This document shows positions 60,682 through 64,000 of a DNA stretch of 64,000 nucleotides, in pieces. This DNA comes from DATFQE01 sp963733845 (lineage in GTDB: Bacteria > Actinomycetota > Thermoleophilia > Gaiellales > Gaiellaceae), in NCBI GenBank assembly GCA_963733845.1, contig CAVTEM010000007.1, positions 124,001 to 188,000 of the forward strand. The letters are read 5' to 3'. Below the pieces are notes generated by a model. That model did not search any database. It was given only the letters and a program-made list of their open reading frames with translations, and was not told the origin of the DNA. Position numbers and translations under genes: made by a program. Each line of letters begins with the position of its first letter. The stretch's first letter is position 1.

Positions 60682-63253
60682 TCACGTGTCGGCGGCGAGC
60701 TGGAGCTCGGCCGCGCGTTGCGCCGCCTCTCTGCGGGTCGTCGCGCCGAGCTTCGTCAGCACCGCCGCGACGTGGTGCTCCGCGGTCCGTTGGGACACCA
60801 CCAGGCGTTCGGCGATCTCCGCGTTGGTGAGCCCCTCGGTCAGCAGGGCCAGCACCTCGAGCTGGCGTGCGGTCAGGCCCGGCCGGATTCGCTCGCGTCG
60901 TCTCTCGCGGCCCCGCGGGAACTCGCAGGCCAAGCTCGCGCATGCGCTCGGCCACCCGCCTGGTCAGCGGCTCGGCCCCGAGGCTACGAGCGAGCTCGAT
61001 CGACTCGGACAGCGCCACCTCGTCGTCCAGCAGCGACAGCATCAGCGCGCGGTCGTAGCTCCAGCCCACTGCGCCGAAGGCGTCCGCCGCCCCGCGCCAG
61101 TCGCGGCGGGCCATCGCGGCGTGCGGAGGCGAGAGCGGCTCCTCGACCTCGAGCTCGACCCCGGCGACTGCCGCCCACGCGGCGGCCCGCATCGCGAAGC
61201 GGCCGGCGCGAATGCCTCCCACCGGCATCGCGGCGAGCTTCTCGAACCGCTCGACGGGCATGGGCGCGCCCGCGATCAGCGCCCGCTCGGTGGCGAGCTC
61301 GAGGAGCGGCACGATCCTCTGCAGCTCGCCTGTGCGGTCGGCTTCGGGCAGCAGCTCGTCGACCCTCTCCGCGCCGTCCGGGTCGCCGCGACGGACTGCG
61401 AGCTCGGCAAGAACCGTCTTCGTGAGCAGGCGCACGACTCTGCCGCTCTCCACCTCGCGCCGCGTCAGGCGCTCGGCCTCGTCCCACTCGCCGGCACGGA
61501 GGCGCAGCCACGCGACCACGGTGGTCGAGTACGAGGCCAGGATCAGCTGTTCGTACTCCTGGGCGTAGGCGGCCGCCCGGCTCGCGTACCGGAGCGCCTC
61601 TTCGGGACGCACCCAGATCAGCAGGGTGATCCCGAGGTTTTCGAGCGCACGGGCGGCCTCGTGACGGTCCCCCGCCGCATCCGCGACCGCGTGCGCCTCG
61701 AGCAGCGGCTCGACCTCGTCGACGTTCCGGTTGATCCTGGCGGTGCCGATGTTGACGAGGGCGTGCGCACGCGTGCGCTCGTCGCCGAGGCGGGTGGCTA
61801 GAGCCAGCGCCCGCTCGCCCCAGGCGAGCGCCGGCTCCACGTCCTCCGCGAGCATCGCCAGCTGGGAGACCACGCTGTAGGCGCGCGCGAGCTCCGCCGA
61901 CGGGCCGAGCGGCTCCAGGATCGAGATCGCCTCGAGCGCCGCCGTGTGGGCGGCCTGGCCGTCGCCTGCGACCCAGTGGTAGCGCGACATCGTCCGGAGG
62001 CACCGACCCACGCCCTCCTGGTCGCCCAGGCTTCGGTAGAAGCCGATCGCGCGATCGATGCCCACGAACGCGCCGTCGAGACGGCCGATCGCGTACGCGA
62101 CCCCGGCGAGCTCCTCCAGCACGGCCGCTCGCTCGGCGGGAGGCAGCCGGTCGACGAAGTGCGAGGCGCGCCGGTAGTGGGAGTACGCCTCGCGGTTCGA
62201 GGCCAACGCCGCCGCCCGCCGCGCGGCGACGAGCGCGTACTCGGCGACCACGTCCTCTGCACCCGCAGCCTCGGCGTGGTGGACGATGTGCGCTGGATCG
62301 GCGTCCGCCGCGAGCAGGGCAGCGAGGATCTCGGCGTGCAGCCGCCGTCGCGCTGCGATCGGGAGACTCGACCTGATCGCGTTTCGGGCCAGCTCGTGGC
62401 GGAAGTGGACGTGAGTCGCGTCGACCTCGAGCAGCCGCCGCCGCTCGGGCTCCTCCGCAGCGGCCGGCCAGTCGGGCATGACCGCATCGAGCAGGGACGT
62501 GCCGACGCGGTTCGGGACGACCGAGGCCAGCTCCACGAGGCGGCGGGACGGCTCGTCGAGCCGTGCGGCGCGGCCCAGCACCGCGTTGGCGATCGAGGGG
62601 GGAAGGTCGGCGTCGCCGGGAGAGGTCAGCAGCTCGGTGACGTAGAACGGGTTGCCCCCGGTCGTGGCGTACAGCTCGGCCGCTTGCTCGCCGGCGAGCG
62701 ATGCGACTGCGTTCTGCGAGAGCGGCGACAGCTCGACCACGACCGAGTCGTCGGCCCGGATCGCCCCGATCGTCGCGTACAACGGATGCCCCGGCGGCGC
62801 CTCGCCGGCGCGGAAGGTGAGGACGAGCAGCGCGGGCAGCGAGCCGATCCTCCGTCCGACGACGGTGATCGAGTCGAAGGTCGCGTCGTCGGCCCAGTGG
62901 ATGTCTTCGAGCACCAGGATGGTCGGGTGCGGCGGCAGCTCGAGCTCCGCGATCAGCAGTGTCTGGAGATCGTGCGGCGCGGCATCCGACGAGAGCGCGT
63001 CCTCGAACGAAGGCGACACACTCCCCACCAGGTCGCGGATCGGGCCCAGCGGCCTCGGGATCAGCAGGTCGTCGCAGTTCCCGAACAGGACTCTCGCGCC
63101 GGAGCCGAGATCGCGCAGGAACCGGCTCACGAGCGAGGTCTTGCCGATCCCCGGCTCTCCCGTGACGAAGACGGCACGGCCCTGGCCCTGCGCCGCCGCC
63201 TCGTACGCCGCGACGAGCGCCGACAACGCCTCATCGCGCTCGAGCAGCTCCAC
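60682..63253 (-). CDS. Large LuxR-family regulator with AAA ATPase and TPR-like helices (LAL type), one frameshift
   Basis: A ~857-residue regulator. ATG 63253 (MELLERDEALSALVAAYEAA). ATPase: AVFVTGEPGIGKTSLVSRFL (Walker A), TILVLEDIHWADDATFDSI (Walker B), then helical repeats (AAHTAALEAISILEPLGPSA, GERALALATRLGDERTRAHA). After a one-base shift near 60925 the C-terminal LuxR HTH appears: GLTARQLEVLALLTEGLTNA, EIAERLVVSQRTAEHHVAAV and LTKLGATTRREAAQRAAELQ. LAL-type regulators activate transcription in response to a ligand or protein bound by the central part. It is convergent with the SBP56-B unit and divergent from the CoA-transferase gene (52-bp spacer), which may be its target. Confidence 0.88.
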
Positions 63254-63305
63254 GGGTCAACGATAGACCCGGCCTGCCCCTGCGAACACGGCAATATCCC
63301 CCGGC

Positions 63306-64000
63306 GTGGATCACCGCCCGCCGCCGGAGGACGAAACCACGCCCGCCGAAGCGGCGGGGCCGCTACGCGGGATTCGCGTCGTCGAGCTGGCCGGGATCGG
63401 GCCCGGGCCCTTCGCGGCGATGCTGCTCGCCGATCTCGGCGCCGAGGTCGTCCGCGTCGAGCGCCGCGAGCCGGCCGGCCGGCTGGGCGACGATCCTGCG
63501 CTCGAGCTGCTCTACCGCGGCCGCCGCTCGATCGCGCTCGACCTCAAGCAGCCCGACGGCCTCGAGGCCGCCCTACGCCTGGTCGAACGGGCGGACGCGC
63601 TGATCGAGGGCTTCCGGCCGGGCGTGACCGAGCGGCTCGGCCTCGGGCCGTCCGACTGCCTCGAGCGCAACCCGCGCCTCGTCTACGGGCGGATGACCGG
63701 CTGGGGCCAGGAGGGACCGCTCGCCTCGACCGCCGGGCACGACGTCGCCTACATCGCCCTCGCCGGCGCGCTGGGGCACATCGGAACCGAGGGGGAGCCG
63801 CCGGTCCCGCCGATCAATCTGCTCGGCGACTTCGGCGGCGGGGGCGCGTTTCTGGCGCTCGGCGTCGTCGCGGCCCTGGTCGAGGCGGCGAGCAGCGGCG
63901 CCGGCCAGGTCGTCGACGCGGCCATCGTCGACGGGGCCGCGAGCATGATGACGCCCTTCCACGGCCTGGCCGCGGCCGGCCTGCTCGGGCCGCGGGGAAC
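63306..64000 (+). CDS. CaiB/BaiF family CoA-transferase or acyl-CoA racemase, cut by window edge
   Basis: Class III CoA-transferase family, N-terminal 231 residues only. GTG 63306 gives VDHRPPPEDETTPAEA, then LRGIRVVELAGIGPGPFAAM and LLADLGAEVVRVERREPAGR. Further landmarks: LDLKQPDGLEAALRLVERAD, LIEGFRPGVTERLGLGPSDC, GRMTGWGQEGPLASTAGHDV and AYIALAGALGHIG. GHDVAYIALAG carries the catalytic Asp region, and His and Glu positions resemble alpha-methylacyl-CoA racemase more than formyl-CoA transferase. The frame is open at base 64000. Likely role in branched-chain or sterol-like acyl-CoA metabolism. Confidence 0.9.
   Translation, partial: MDHRPPPEDETTPAEAAGPLRGIRVVELAGIGPGPFAAMLLADLGAEVVRVERREPAGRLGDDPALELLYRGRRSIALDLKQPDGLEAALRLVERADALIEGFRPGVTERLGLGPSDCLERNPRLVYGRMTGWGQEGPLASTAGHDVAYIALAGALGHIGTEGEPPVPPINLLGDFGGGGAFLALGVVAALVEAASSGAGQVVDAAIVDGAASMMTPFHGLAAAGLLGPRG

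Noticed and set aside
1..64000. tRNA, rRNA or tmRNA genes
   Set aside because: No T-loop/acceptor pairs or conserved rRNA segments were recognised by eye; a covariance-model search would be needed to exclude them fully.

Overview
The window is about 70% G+C, uses many GTG starts, and packs genes with 4-base start/stop overlaps. Gene content (ECF and SigF-type sigma factors, secreted repeat proteins, a TrpR/YerC-linked his operon, DGPF/ECF42 pair) suggests Actinomycetota. Thermoleophilia is my best guess, as an inference and not a measured placement. No rRNA, tRNA, CRISPR array, prophage or replication origin was seen. Many otherwise well-conserved genes carry single-base frameshifts. Two stretches have impossible-looking base composition (C-rich 3056-3176 and a C-free stretch 12590-12845). 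The sequence is therefore probably a draft or metagenomic consensus, and broken frames should not be read automatically as dead genes.

Layout. 1-13.7 kb: secreted M36 protease (cut by the window edge), a truncated cyclase-like gene, DUF899, fragments, a DMT transporter, two divergent ECF sigma modules (one with a zinc anti-sigma), an SMP-30 protein, a frameshifted MMPL transporter, a DHFR-like reductase, a wrecked IS481 transposase and a BtuF-like binding protein. 13.8-18.0 kb: a tightly overlapped cassette of SBP56 (methanethiol oxidase family), a 54-aa membrane protein, a TetR regulator and an alpha/beta-hydrolase-glycosyltransferase fusion. 18-31.3 kb: an exopolysaccharide locus with a priming sugar transferase, GT4, O-antigen ligase, Wzz/tyrosine-kinase, beta-helix lipoprotein, flippase, deacetylase and three FemAB/GNAT-like proteins. 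31.3-33.2 kb: a SigF-like sigma factor that lacks region 3, coupled to a HicB-like protein with a membrane anchor. 33.3-39.8 kb: two secreted proteins, the larger with 17 cysteine-paired repeats of about 66 residues and a recent ~696-bp internal duplication. 40-44.9 kb: META lipoprotein, phosphodiester glycosidase, PH/SHOCT protein, TOPRIM protein, carbonic anhydrase and peroxiredoxin. 44.9-51.2 kb: histidine biosynthesis (hisR-like, G, D, a hisC-hisB fusion, H, F, IE, with hisA divergent). 51.3-54.3 kb: DGPF/ECF42 pair and a decayed beta-propeller gene flanked by inverted repeats. 54.3-60.6 kb: two methyltransferases, an RTX-like protein and a second SBP56 gene that is again followed by a start/stop-overlapped tiny membrane protein. 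60.7-64 kb: a large LuxR/AAA regulator and the start of a CoA-transferase.

The most interesting pattern is the repeated SBP56 plus tiny membrane protein pair. Two non-identical copies 45 kb apart share gene order, overlap type and an N-terminal MI(V/L)AHxxG motif, which suggests a functional two-protein unit. Other notable items are the HisC-HisB fusion, a 19-bp divergent his promoter with a probable CTG start for hisG, and the sigma/HicB membrane module.
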